Below are positions 33,087 through 40,924 of a stretch of 41,827 bases of DNA, piece by piece. Below the pieces are notes generated by a model that had not been told where the DNA came from, did no database searches, and worked only from the letters and a program-made list of their open reading frames with translations. Position 1 is the stretch's first letter; each line of letters opens with the position of its first letter. Source of the stretch: F1-60-MAGs149 sp032119475 (lineage in GTDB: Bacteria; Actinomycetota; Thermoleophilia; Gaiellales; F1-60-MAGs149); the NCBI GenBank assembly GCA_032119475.1, contig JAUMCA010000126.1:1-41827 (forward strand), given 5' to 3'. The translations under genes were made by a program, and so were the position numbers.

Positions 33087-33881
33087 TCACGCCACGACCT
33101 GGATCGTGCTCGCGACGCCGCGGGCGTCCTGCTCGCCGGCCGGGGTGCGCACGACGATGCGCACGCGGTCGGAGCGGAACAGGTCCTGCGAGTACTCGAA
33201 CGGGCGGCCGTCGCGGTCCCAGGCGGTGCGGATGATCGCGACCAGCGGGGTGGAGCGGCGGACGTCGAGCAGCGTCGCCTCGTCGCGTCCGGCGCCGACG
33301 ATCTGGATGCGCTCCTCGGCCTCGCCCGGCTGCACCCCGTAGTGGTCGAGCAGCAGCGCGTAGAGCGAGCCGGCGAGGCTCTGGTCGAGCAGGTCGGGGA
33401 AGCGCGCGGCCGGGAGCCGTGCGCGCTCGTACGAGATCGGCTCGCCGTCGGCCAGGCGGACGCGGACGATCTCCAGGACCGGCGCGCCGACCTGGAGGTC
33501 GAGCGCCTCGGCCGTCTCGGCGTCGGCGGGGATCGTCCCCGTCGAGAGGACCCGCGCGTCGGGGTTGAACCCCTGGCGGCGCAGGTACTGCGGCAGGCCG
33601 GCGAGGCTCGTCAGATCGCGTTCCACCTTGCGGGGCGCCACGAAGACGCCGCCCGTGCGGCCGGGCAGCCGCCGCACGGCGCCGGTGGTCTCGAGGGCGT
33701 CCAGCGCCGAGCGCAGCGTCGACCGGCTGACGCCGTAGTGGGCGGCGAGGTCGCGCTCGCCGCCCAGCCGCTCGCCGGGCGCGAGGGTGCCGTCGGCGAT
33801 CTCGCCCGCGATCCGGTCGCGCACCTGCGCCGCGGCCGGGCCCAGCGGAGCACCCGGCTGCTGCGGGACGCGGGGGCTCAG
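33087..33881 (-). CDS. GntR-family regulator, HutC/UTRA subfamily, end of the microcompartment operon
   Basis: Up to 264 aa. The winged HTH is VRDRIAGEIADGTLAPGERL, then ERDLAAHYGVSRSTLRSALD and RRLPGRTGGVFVAP; the UTRA effector domain follows (LEIVRVRLADGEPISYERAR to SQDLFRSDRVRIVVRT). The start is unusual. No ATG, GTG or TTG gives a complete first helix. A CTG at 33881 overlaps the SDR stop (CTGA) and has GGAGG 4 nt upstream, while GTG 33824 (245 aa) has no ribosome site and trims the first helix. I prefer the CTG. As the last gene of the operon it probably senses the pathway substrate and controls the promoter at 40925-40953. Confidence 0.85.
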   Translation of the reverse strand: MSPRVPQQPGAPLGPAAAQVRDRIAGEIADGTLAPGERLGGERDLAAHYGVSRSTLRSALDALETTGAVRRLPGRTGGVFVAPRKVERDLTSLAGLPQYLRRQGFNPDARVLSTGTIPADAETAEALDLQVGAPVLEIVRVRLADGEPISYERARLPAARFPDLLDQSLAGSLYALLLDHYGVQPGEAEERIQIVGAGRDEATLLDVRRSTPLVAIIRTAWDRDGRPFEYSQDLFRSDRVRIVVRTPAGEQDARGVASTIQVVA

Positions 33882-34657
33882 ATCGCCTCCATCGCCGAGG
33901 GCGCCTCCGGCAGCGTCTGCCCGCCGTCGACGACGATCGTCTGGCCGGTGATGAACTTCGCCTCGTCGGTGGCGAGGAACATCGCGGCGGTGCCGATGTC
34001 CTCGACCTCGCCGAGGTGCCCGAGGGGGATCGACTCGGCCGCGGTGCGCAGGTAGTCCTCGCCCAGCCCCTGCAGGCCCTCCGTGAGGACGTTGCCCGGC
34101 AGGACGGCGTTGATGGTGATCTTCTTCGGGGCGAGCTCCATCGCGGCGCCGCGCATGAAGCCGAGCTGGCCGGCCTTCGACGCGCCGTAATGCGAGAGCG
34201 CCGGGATCGCCGTGAACGGCCCCGTGATCGACGACGTCAGGACGATGCGCCCGCGGCCCGACTGCGCGAGGGCCGGGATGGCGGCGACGACCGTGAGGAT
34301 GTTGCCCTTCAGGTTCGTGTCGAGCATGTCGTCGAGCGCTTCCTCGGTCATCTCGTCGAGGCGCGTCTCCGGGAAGATGCCGGCGTTCGCGCAGAGGACG
34401 TCGAGCGCACCGTGGCGCGCGACGACCTCGTCCACCATGCGGCGGCACTCGTCGGCCTTGCGCACGTCACCCTGGACGAACGAGGCGTTCTCGCCGAGCT
34501 CGGCGACGGCCGCCTCGCCGGTCGCGGCATCGCGGCCCGACACGGCCACGCGGCAGCCGGCGCGCGCGAAGACGCGGGCGATGCCCAGGCCGATGCCCTT
34601 CGTGCCGCCGGTGACGAGGACGCTGCGGCCCTCCAGGGGGGTGAACATCGTGCTCAT
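33878..34657 (-). CDS. Short-chain dehydrogenase, probable aminopropanol/aminoacetone oxidoreductase of the BMC operon
   Basis: A 259-aa classical SDR: cofactor motif TGGTKGIG (16-23), NAG (91-93), Ser in LTSSITG, catalytic Y157-x3-K161 in HYGASKAG, and a C-terminal TGQTIVVDGGQ. The ATG at 34657 has GAGGAG 6 nt upstream; the ATG at 34648 is an alternative. In the mycobacterial/rhodococcal type of microcompartment an SDR interconverts aminoacetone and 1-amino-2-propanol. That role is inferred from the operon, as SDR sequences do not reveal substrates. Confidence 0.82.
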   Translation of the reverse strand: MSTMFTPLEGRSVLVTGGTKGIGLGIARVFARAGCRVAVSGRDAATGEAAVAELGENASFVQGDVRKADECRRMVDEVVARHGALDVLCANAGIFPETRLDEMTEEALDDMLDTNLKGNILTVVAAIPALAQSGRGRIVLTSSITGPFTAIPALSHYGASKAGQLGFMRGAAMELAPKKITINAVLPGNVLTEGLQGLGEDYLRTAAESIPLGHLGEVEDIGTAAMFLATDEAKFITGQTIVVDGGQTLPEAPSAMEAI

Positions 34658-34667
34658 CTCGTGCTCC

Positions 34668-35663
34668 TCATGCGTAGGAGGCCAGGTAGGCCTCGGCCAA
34701 CGGGACGGTGTCGATGGTGAAGCCCTCGCCCAGCTCCTGCGCCTCGGTCGCGAACGCGTAGTGCGAGCCGACCCAGGTGACGAGGAGCATGCGACGGAGC
34801 ATCACGAAGGTGTCGAGCTCGGCCTCGTCCGCGGCCGCGAGCGGCGCCACCTCGCGGTAGCCCTCGAGCCACGAGGCGCGGAACTCGGGCTCGCGCGGGT
34901 GCTCCTCGAAGAACGAGACGGTGGTGGCGTAGTCGTACATGAACCAGCCGTCGCCGCAGTCGTCGAAGTCGATGACGCGGATGTGGTCGCCGTCCTCCAG
35001 CAGGTTCGCGAGCCGCTGGTCGGAGTGGCACAGCCCGAAGCGCTCCGGACCCGTGCCGTAGGCCGCGAGACGACGCTGGATCGTGTCGACCGTGCGCTGG
35101 AACAGCTGCAGCATGTCGCCGGTGACGCCGACGCCGTCCTGCCAGCGCCCCCAGTGGCCGTGGGCGCCGAGGGTGTGGTCGAAGTCCCAGGAGAAGCGGG
35201 TGAAGGCGGCGGGTCGCTGCCAGCTGCGCGCGTGCCCGTGCATGCGCGCGGCGATGCCGCCGAGCGTCCGGTAGCCCGGCAGCGGGTCGACGGTGTCGGG
35301 GTCCGGCGGCTCGCCGGGCGCCCACTCGAACAGGACGACGTTGCGCTCCTGCACACCGGCGATCGCGGCCTGCGTCACCCGGCGGCCGTCCGCGGCCGCA
35401 ACGGGCACGACGCTGTCGACGACGCCGTCGGCGCGCAGGGCGTCGATCCACATCAGCTCGCTCTCGATCGCCGCGGCCGAGTGGTAGCCCGGGCGGTGCA
35501 GGCGCAGCGCGAACGCCTGCCCGCTGGCCGGATCGTCGACCCGGTACGTGTAGTTCTCCGAGACGTTGACCAGCCGCATCGTCGACGCGGGGTCGACGGC
35601 GTACGGCGCCAGCGCCGCCTGCGCCAGCCGATCGATCGCCTCCTGCTCCTCTGCCTCGCCCAA
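34668..35663 (-). CDS. APH-fold kinase, probable 1-amino-2-propanol kinase of the BMC operon
   Basis: A 331-aa protein. The start is TTG at 35663, backed by a strong GGAGGAGGGG 4-8 nt upstream. It has the aminoglycoside/choline-kinase fold: nucleotide-loop region NVSENYTYRVD, FALRLHRPGYHS with the ATP-binding Lys position filled by Arg, the catalytic loop CHSDQRLANLL (H213, D215, N220), and VIDFDDCGDGW (metal Asp232). From memory, the homologous gene in the M. smegmatis microcompartment encodes (S)-1-amino-2-propanol kinase. It would supply the phosphorylated amino alcohol that the PLP enzyme at 39603 cleaves to propionaldehyde. Confidence 0.83.
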   Translation of the reverse strand: MGEAEEQEAIDRLAQAALAPYAVDPASTMRLVNVSENYTYRVDDPASGQAFALRLHRPGYHSAAAIESELMWIDALRADGVVDSVVPVAAADGRRVTQAAIAGVQERNVVLFEWAPGEPPDPDTVDPLPGYRTLGGIAARMHGHARSWQRPAAFTRFSWDFDHTLGAHGHWGRWQDGVGVTGDMLQLFQRTVDTIQRRLAAYGTGPERFGLCHSDQRLANLLEDGDHIRVIDFDDCGDGWFMYDYATTVSFFEEHPREPEFRASWLEGYREVAPLAAADEAELDTFVMLRRMLLVTWVGSHYAFATEAQELGEGFTIDTVPLAEAYLASYA

Positions 35664-35696
35664 CCTGCCCCTCCTCCGGACGGTGAGTATATGCCG

Positions 35697-36341
35697 CTAG
35701 GAGTGCTCGCGTCCCTCTACCGACTCCAGCACCCGCGTGATCTCGTCGCGCGCGCGGATGACGCTCGCGGTCGGACCGGACATGTAGATGCGCCCGGCCG
35801 CGCCGATCATCGACACGTTGACGAGCGTGACGTCGGGCGCCACGCGCTCCGCCTCGTTGGCGGCGATCGCCGCGAACAGGGCGGGCGTCATCTCGTACAC
35901 CAGCAGCGTCTGGCCCGGCAGGACCATCGACGCCTCGCGGGTGCGGTTGACGATCACCGCGTGCTGGTCCGTGATGTCCTCGATGACGTCCGAGTACAGG
36001 ATGCGCGGCCGCAGCTGGTGCGACGCCTCCGCGCCCGTGCCCTCGAGGATCGCCGCACCCGCCCGCTCGACGGCGTCGCGGTCGGCGGCGTGGAGCTCGA
36101 GCACGCCGAACTGGCGCTCGACGAAGAGGATGCCCGGCTCGACCTCCGGGACCGCCTTGAGCGCGAGGTCGATGACGCGCTCGATGGCCAGGCCGGGGGC
36201 GACCTCGATGATGAGGGCGTGATCGCCCGCCATCGGCGGGTAGCCCCGTGCCCGCGTCGGGGATCCCATGTACGCCGCGAACTGCCGCTGCAGATCGTGG
36301 ATCGGGAGGTAGACGCGCAGCTCGATATCCGGCCCGGCCAT
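35697..36341 (-). CDS. BMC-T shell protein (tandem BMC domains), copy 1
   Basis: A 214-aa protein with two BMC domains: about 40-120 (ALIIEVAPGLAIERVIDLAL, GILFVERQFGVLELH) and about 125-205 (AVIVNRTREASMVLPGQTLL, then IGAAGRIYMSGP). An N-terminal extension of about 35 residues (IELRVYLPIHDLQRQFAAYM) is shared with the second BMC-T at 37451. Such proteins form trimers that take a hexamer place in the shell, often with a larger central pore. It lies between the BMC-H gene and the kinase, 33 nt from the latter. Confidence 0.9.
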   Translation of the reverse strand: MAGPDIELRVYLPIHDLQRQFAAYMGSPTRARGYPPMAGDHALIIEVAPGLAIERVIDLALKAVPEVEPGILFVERQFGVLELHAADRDAVERAGAAILEGTGAEASHQLRPRILYSDVIEDITDQHAVIVNRTREASMVLPGQTLLVYEMTPALFAAIAANEAERVAPDVTLVNVSMIGAAGRIYMSGPTASVIRARDEITRVLESVEGREHS

Positions 36342-36350
36342 CGTCGCGAC

Positions 36351-36626
36351 CTACTTGCTCGCCGTGAAGTGCTTGCCGAGCTCGGCGTGCGGGCGCGGGA
36401 TGACGTGCGCCGAGACGAGCTCGCCGACGGTCGACGCGGTCTCCGAGCCGGCCTCGGTGGCGGCCTTCACGGCCCCGACGTCACCCTGGATGACGACGGC
36501 GACGAGGCCGTCGCCGACCTGCTCGCGGCCGACGATGGTGACGTTGGCGGCCTTCACCATGGCGTCGGCCGCCGCGAGTGCGGCGACGTACCCCTTGGTC
36601 TCGATCATTCCCAGTGCTTCGGACAT
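36351..36626 (-). CDS. BMC-H hexameric shell protein
   Basis: A 91-aa single BMC domain: ALGMIETKGYVAALAAADAM, then KAANVTIVGREQVGDGLVAV, VIQGDVGAVKAATEAG and ELVSAHVIPRPHAEL. The pore loop reads QVGDGLV, with an Asp where Pdu/Eut proteins have Ser (IGSG), so the pore should be more acidic. The ribosome site AAGGAGG is strong, as expected for the most abundant shell component, and a 28-nt gap to the BMC-P gene leaves room for it while other genes overlap. Confidence 0.95.
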   Translation of the reverse strand: MSEALGMIETKGYVAALAAADAMVKAANVTIVGREQVGDGLVAVVIQGDVGAVKAATEAGSETASTVGELVSAHVIPRPHAELGKHFTASK

Positions 36627-36654
36627 TCGGTCCCTCCTTCGTGGGTGCGGTGAA

Positions 36655-36897
36655 CTAGCTGGTCGGGTCGATGACGCCGATGATCAGCGCGTCGATCGGC
36701 GGGTGGGCGGGGGCGAAGCGCGACGCGGCGACGGAGCCGGTCGCGATGAGGACGTGCTCGCCGACGCCGGTCCCGAGGACGTCGAAGGCGACGAGCGCGC
36801 CCCCGGTCTCGAGCTCGACCTCGAGGAACGCGCCGTGGGGCACGTCGTCGATGCGCTTGGTGGCCCAGATGGACCCCTTCACGGTGCCTTTCAGCAT
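36655..36897 (-). CDS. BMC-P (EutN/CcmL-type) pentameric vertex protein
   Basis: An 80-aa protein with the EutN/CcmL fold signatures GTVKGSIWATKRIDDVPHGA, FDVLGTGVGEHVLIATGS and PIDALIIGVIDPTS. Pentamers close the vertices of the shell. It is the only BMC-P in the operon. Its ATG overlaps the end of the upstream gene by 7 nt. Confidence 0.95.
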   Translation of the reverse strand: MLKGTVKGSIWATKRIDDVPHGAFLEVELETGGALVAFDVLGTGVGEHVLIATGSVAASRFAPAHPPIDALIIGVIDPTS

Positions 36898-37454
36898 GCT
36901 GTCTCCCTCTGGATCTGGACGCCGAGCGCGCGGGCGCGGTCCTTGCCCATCGGCGTGAGAACGGCCTTGGGGCCGAGGACGAGGACGGCGCCCGTGGACG
37001 CGGCCCGCTCGACCATGCGCTCGGTCACGGCGCCGCGCTCGATGTGCTGCGCACCGCCGGGTGCGGTCGGCGCCGGCGCTCCGCCGCCGCCGCCGTTCAG
37101 CGAGAAGCGGATGCGGCCGGCGAGGATGGCCGCGCGCTCCTCGGGGCGCTCGAGGCGCCGCGCGAGCGAGCGCACGAAGGTGTCGAGGTCGCGATCGCTC
37201 TGCAGGCGCACGTGCTCCACGGCGCCGTCCGCCGCTGTGGACGCGGCGGCGGGAGCGGGCGTGGCCGGGCCGGGGGCACCCGCGCCGTTCCAGCCGGTCG
37301 GGCGGTGGACGCCGGGGACGGGCGGAGCCGGGACCTGCGCGACGGGGGGCGCCGACGCCTGCGCCTCGCGCAGCATGTCGGGGAGCAGCTCCTGCAGCGC
37401 GGCCTTCAGCGCCGCGTGCGTCTCGCCGCTGCCGTTGCCGTTGCCCTCGCTCAC
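36891..37454 (-). CDS. Uncharacterised modular microcompartment protein with N-terminal encapsulation-like helix
   Basis: A 187-aa protein, GTG start overlapping the upstream BMC-T stop (GTGA, 37451-37454). Three modules are joined by low-complexity Ala/Pro/Gly linkers. Residues about 11-32 (HAALKAALQELLPDMLREAQ) form an amphipathic helix like BMC encapsulation peptides. Residues about 80-120 (LQSDRDLDTFVRSLARRLER, then AGRIRFSL) form an unknown compact module. Residues about 138-182 end in VLVLGPKAVLTPMGKDRARA, then LGVQI, resembling the TPxAxxxAxxxgI tails of EutQ/EutT-type BMC proteins. There are no catalytic motifs. Position between BMC-T and BMC-P suggests an assembly or scaffold role. 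From memory, the M. smegmatis locus has an uncharacterised gene at this place. Confidence 0.75.
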   Translation of the reverse strand: MSEGNGNGSGETHAALKAALQELLPDMLREAQASAPPVAQVPAPPVPGVHRPTGWNGAGAPGPATPAPAAASTAADGAVEHVRLQSDRDLDTFVRSLARRLERPEERAAILAGRIRFSLNGGGGGAPAPTAPGGAQHIERGAVTERMVERAASTGAVLVLGPKAVLTPMGKDRARALGVQIQRETAC

Positions 37455-38068
37455 GCGATGGCCTCCAGCGCCGCGACCGCGGCCTCGCCGGCCGCGCGGA
37501 CGTTGGCCTCTTCGCCCGCGAGGTAGACGCGACCGGTCGCGCCGACCATGCGGTAGTCGATCACCTTGATGTCGGCCGCCTTCTCCGCCTCGTTCGTGGC
37601 GAGGATGGCGTACGACGCCGGCTGCACCTCGAGCACGAACAGCGACTCGCCGGGCAGCAGCATCGAGCCGATGCGGTTGCGGTTGATCAGGAAGGCGTGC
37701 TGGTGGTCGACGCGGCTGATCACCTTCCGCGCGAGCACCTTCGGCTTCGCGGCCGACTGCGCCGAGACGTCCAGCGCGTCGAGCACCGCGCTCGTCGCGG
37801 AGCGGACGGCGGCCGGGTTCTGCGAGTGGAACTCGAGGTAGCCGAACTGGCGCTCGACGAAGAGGATGCCGGCCTCGACCCGGTCGTGCTTGAGCGCGAC
37901 GTCGGTCAGCGGCTCGATGTCCAGACCGGGGGCGACCTCGATGATCTGGGCGGCCATGCCGCTCTTGGGCAGGCGGCCGCGGATCCAGGTGCCGAGGTAG
38001 CACATGGTCTGGGGCTGCAGCTGGTCCAGGTAGATGCAGCTGCGGAGCTCGACGGTGGGTTCGTTCAC
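37451..38068 (-). CDS. BMC-T shell protein (tandem BMC domains), copy 2
   Basis: A 205-aa protein from GTG 38068, which overlaps the aldehyde dehydrogenase stop (GTGA, 38065-38068). The first BMC domain (about 38-115) shows AQIIEVAPGLDIEPLTDVAL and GILFVERQFGYLEFH; the second (about 122-200) has HAFLINRNRIGSMLLPGESL and MVGATGRVYLAGEEA. It is paralogous to the 35697 protein, including the N-terminal extension (VELRSCIYLDQLQPQTMCYL), but clearly diverged in the second domain. Two different BMC-T proteins plus one BMC-H and one BMC-P match the shell set of the mycobacterial RMM type, as I recall it. Confidence 0.9.
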   Translation of the reverse strand: MNEPTVELRSCIYLDQLQPQTMCYLGTWIRGRLPKSGMAAQIIEVAPGLDIEPLTDVALKHDRVEAGILFVERQFGYLEFHSQNPAAVRSATSAVLDALDVSAQSAAKPKVLARKVISRVDHQHAFLINRNRIGSMLLPGESLFVLEVQPASYAILATNEAEKAADIKVIDYRMVGATGRVYLAGEEANVRAAGEAAVAALEAIA

Positions 38069-39606
38069 TGGCGGGTCAGCTCCTTGAGCTCCTCGAGGAT
38101 GACGCGACGGATCTCCTCGCGGAGCGGGTCGGTCGTGTCGGGATCGGCGGTCGGGTGGGCGGTCGGCGCGACGGGCGGCTCGATCGCGATCGGCTCGGCG
38201 GGGTGATGGCCCCACGGCTCGATGCCGGCGAAGTCGTCGAAGGGGACGCGGGCGTCGGCGTTGTACGCGACGCGCATCCAGTTGACGAAGTGCCTCGGCT
38301 CGAGGTTCTCGCCGACCGACGAGCGGCCGTAGAAGCCGGTGCCGATGGTCATCGTCGGCGCGAGGTTCGTCAGGACGCCCGCGGAGCCGAGGCTGTTGCC
38401 GACGTTGACGGAGACGCGCAGGACCTTCACCGCGGCGCCGTAGGCCATGATCGTGCGTGCATCGCGCGAGTGGATCGAGGCGGAGTGGCCGGCACCGGTG
38501 ATGCGCAGCATCGCGAGCGCCGCGGAGATGCCCGCGCGGACGTTCGGCACGCGCACGAGCCCGAGCAGCGGGAACAGCTTCTCCCGCGCCAGCGGCTCCT
38601 CGGGGACGACGAGCGAGAACGGCGCGACGAGGATGCGCGTATCGGCGGGCACGCGGATGCCGGCCGCCTCGGCGAGCACGGTCGCGTCCTTGCCGACCAG
38701 ATCGACGCGCATGTGGTTGTCGGGGAACAGCGCCTCGCGGACCTTCTCGACCTCGTCCTCGCTGCAGACGTGGGCACCGGCCTTGCGCAGTTCGCGCTCG
38801 AGCTGGTCGGCGACCGGCTCCTCCACGATCACGCAGGACTCGTTCGTGCAGAGGATCGAGTTGTCGAACGCCTTCGAGTCGACGATGTGGCGGGCCGCGG
38901 CCGGGACGTCGGCCGTGCGGTCGACGAACGACGGCACGTTGCCGGGGCCGACGCCGAGGGCGGGGTTGCCGGAGCGGTAGGCCGCCCGCACGACGGCGCT
39001 GCCGCCCGTGGCGACGATCACGTCCGTCGTGGCGTCGGCCATCAGCGCCTCGATCAGCGGCACGGACGGCTCCTCGACGACCTGGATGCAGCCGTCGGGC
39101 GCGCCGGCGCGGACGGCCGCGTCGGACAGCATGTGGACCGCCTCGGCGCAGACGCGCTTGGCGGAGGGGTGCGGGCTGACGACGATCGCGTTGCGCGTCA
39201 TCAGCGCCAGCAGGACCTTGAAGTAGATCGTCGCGATCGGATTCGTGGTCGGGGTGAGCGCGAAGATCACGCCGGCCGGTCGCGGGAGCTCGAGGATCTT
39301 CGCCCCGGCGTCGACGCGCGGGCTGACGAAGTCGTGGTCGCGGTAGGTGTCCCAGAGGTCGCGCGAGCAGGCCCGGTTCTTCAGCACCTTGTGCTCGACG
39401 ACGCCCATGCCCGTCTCGGCGACCGCCTTCTCGGCGTACTCCTCCGCGTGCGCCTCGGCGGCGGCCACGACGGCGTCCATGATCCGCACGACGCGCTCGC
39501 GGTCGTAGCGCGCGAAGAGGTCGGCGGCCCAGTGGGCGCGCTGGAGCATCATGCGGGCGCGCGGCCCGCCGGGCGGCTCGGTCTGCGTCAGCTCGATCAC
39601 GCTCAT
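38065..39606 (-). CDS. CoA-acylating aldehyde dehydrogenase (PduP-like) with C-terminal encapsulation helix
   Basis: A 513-aa protein, ATG overlapping the upstream stop (ATGA, 39603-39606). It belongs to the acylating aldehyde dehydrogenases: FALTPTTNPIATIYFK, then VATGGSAVVRAAYRSGNPAL, GVGPGNVPSFVDR, the catalytic Cys253 in NSILCTNESCV, and GHSASIHS. It would turn propionaldehyde into propionyl-CoA with NAD+. After the domain ends near residue 455 comes a Pro-rich linker, then a terminal amphipathic helix (DPLREEIRRVILEELKELTR, about 492-511). This is typical of an encapsulation peptide that directs the enzyme into the shell. PduP carries its peptide at the N-terminus; here it is at the C-terminus. 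Confidence 0.92.
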   Translation of the reverse strand: MSVIELTQTEPPGGPRARMMLQRAHWAADLFARYDRERVVRIMDAVVAAAEAHAEEYAEKAVAETGMGVVEHKVLKNRACSRDLWDTYRDHDFVSPRVDAGAKILELPRPAGVIFALTPTTNPIATIYFKVLLALMTRNAIVVSPHPSAKRVCAEAVHMLSDAAVRAGAPDGCIQVVEEPSVPLIEALMADATTDVIVATGGSAVVRAAYRSGNPALGVGPGNVPSFVDRTADVPAAARHIVDSKAFDNSILCTNESCVIVEEPVADQLERELRKAGAHVCSEDEVEKVREALFPDNHMRVDLVGKDATVLAEAAGIRVPADTRILVAPFSLVVPEEPLAREKLFPLLGLVRVPNVRAGISAALAMLRITGAGHSASIHSRDARTIMAYGAAVKVLRVSVNVGNSLGSAGVLTNLAPTMTIGTGFYGRSSVGENLEPRHFVNWMRVAYNADARVPFDDFAGIEPWGHHPAEPIAIEPPVAPTAHPTADPDTTDPLREEIRRVILEELKELTRQ

Positions 39607-40895
39607 GCCGGCACCGCCGTCCGGGTCATGGCCTTCCACTCGGCGTGGGCCTTGCCGATCGCGATCTCCGTGCGGTCGAGGATCTCGTCGACCAGCTCGG
39701 GACCGAGCAGGATGCCGGGCTTGAACTGCAGGATCCGCGCGTCGAGCGTGGAGAAGATCGCCCACACCCCGTGCGCGTACAGGTGCTTCATGACGATCTT
39801 CGCGCCCTGCGGGTGGTTGAACTCGAGGCCCATCACGACGCCGTCCTGGCGGATGCCGACGAACCAGTCGGGGTAGACGTCCTGGATCTGGCGCAGGCCG
39901 TGCTGGAAGCGCTCGGCGATGTAGTGGACCATCGAGCGGACCTCGGGGCGGCCGCAGATCTCCAGCACCTTCATGCTCACCACGCAGCCGAGCTCGGCGC
40001 CGCCGCCCGTGGAGATGTGGCCGAAGCCGTCCTCCTTGAGCCAGGCCGAGCACTCGTCGCTGACCACGACGCAGGCGATGGGGTACATGCCGCCGGTGAT
40101 GCCCTTGCCGATCACCATGATGTCCGGCTCGACGCCGGCCTTCGAGATGCCCCACATCTCGCCCGTGCGCATCAAGCCCGTCTGCACCTCGTCGGCGATG
40201 TAGAGCGTGTCGTACTCCTCGCACAGGCGCTTGACGGCCTGGAGGTAGCCCGGGTCGGGGAGCGGGAAGCCGTAGGTGGCGGGGATCGTCTCCATGATCA
40301 CCGCGGCGCAGTCACGGCCCTTGAGGGCCTCCTCCATCGCGTTGAGGTCGTTGAACGGGATCTGCACGAACTCCTCGGGGTGATCCGCGAGGAACAGCTT
40401 GGAGAAGCGGTCGTCGCCGGTGCCGACGGCGAGGCCGGTGTGGCCGTGGTAGGCCTTGATGATCGAGACGATCTTGCGGCGCTGCTTGGTGTGGCGGGCG
40501 GTCTTGATGGCGATGTCCGTCGCCTCGCCGCCGCCGGAGCCGTAGATGACGCGCTGCATGTTCGGGGAGCACGTCTTCACCAGCGCCTCGGCGAGCGCGG
40601 TGCGCGCGAGGGCGGGGAAGTGGTGGTTGCCGATGTCGAAGTGCTGCATCGCCTGCTCGAGCGTGGCGATCAGCTCCGGATTGCGATGGCCGACGTTGTA
40701 GGTGCCGCCGTTGAGGTGGAGGTCGATCAGCCGGCGGCCGGCCATGTCCCAGAAGAGGTAGCCCTCGCGGCGGTCGATCACGAGGTCGATGCCCGCGTCC
40801 TGCCAGAAGTCCGTCTTGTTCGGGTTCCAGAACGCGCGGGAGCGCTCGAGCATGTCCTCCTTCGACTTGTACGAGAAGAACCCGTAGTCGTACAT
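39603..40895 (-). CDS. Class III aminotransferase-fold PLP enzyme, probable aminopropanol-phosphate phospho-lyase
   Basis: A 430-aa protein, ATG with AAGGAGAGG upstream, first gene of the operon. The fold-type I class III features are clear: SGGGEATDIAIKTAR, AYHGHTGLAVGTGD, LYIADEVQTGLMRTGEMWG (Asp235) and the PLP Lys264 in VIGKGITGGMYP. Relatives include alanine-glyoxylate aminotransferase 2-like phospho-lyases that cleave phosphoethanolamine. With the kinase and aldehyde dehydrogenase in the operon, elimination of phosphate and ammonia from 1-amino-2-propanol phosphate to give propionaldehyde is the likely reaction. An ordinary transamination cannot be excluded. No encapsulation peptide is visible. 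Confidence 0.87.
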   Translation of the reverse strand: MYDYGFFSYKSKEDMLERSRAFWNPNKTDFWQDAGIDLVIDRREGYLFWDMAGRRLIDLHLNGGTYNVGHRNPELIATLEQAMQHFDIGNHHFPALARTALAEALVKTCSPNMQRVIYGSGGGEATDIAIKTARHTKQRRKIVSIIKAYHGHTGLAVGTGDDRFSKLFLADHPEEFVQIPFNDLNAMEEALKGRDCAAVIMETIPATYGFPLPDPGYLQAVKRLCEEYDTLYIADEVQTGLMRTGEMWGISKAGVEPDIMVIGKGITGGMYPIACVVVSDECSAWLKEDGFGHISTGGGAELGCVVSMKVLEICGRPEVRSMVHYIAERFQHGLRQIQDVYPDWFVGIRQDGVVMGLEFNHPQGAKIVMKHLYAHGVWAIFSTLDARILQFKPGILLGPELVDEILDRTEIAIGKAHAEWKAMTRTAVPA

Positions 40896-40924
40896 GCAGC
40901 CTCTCCTTGCCGGAGTTGGACCGC

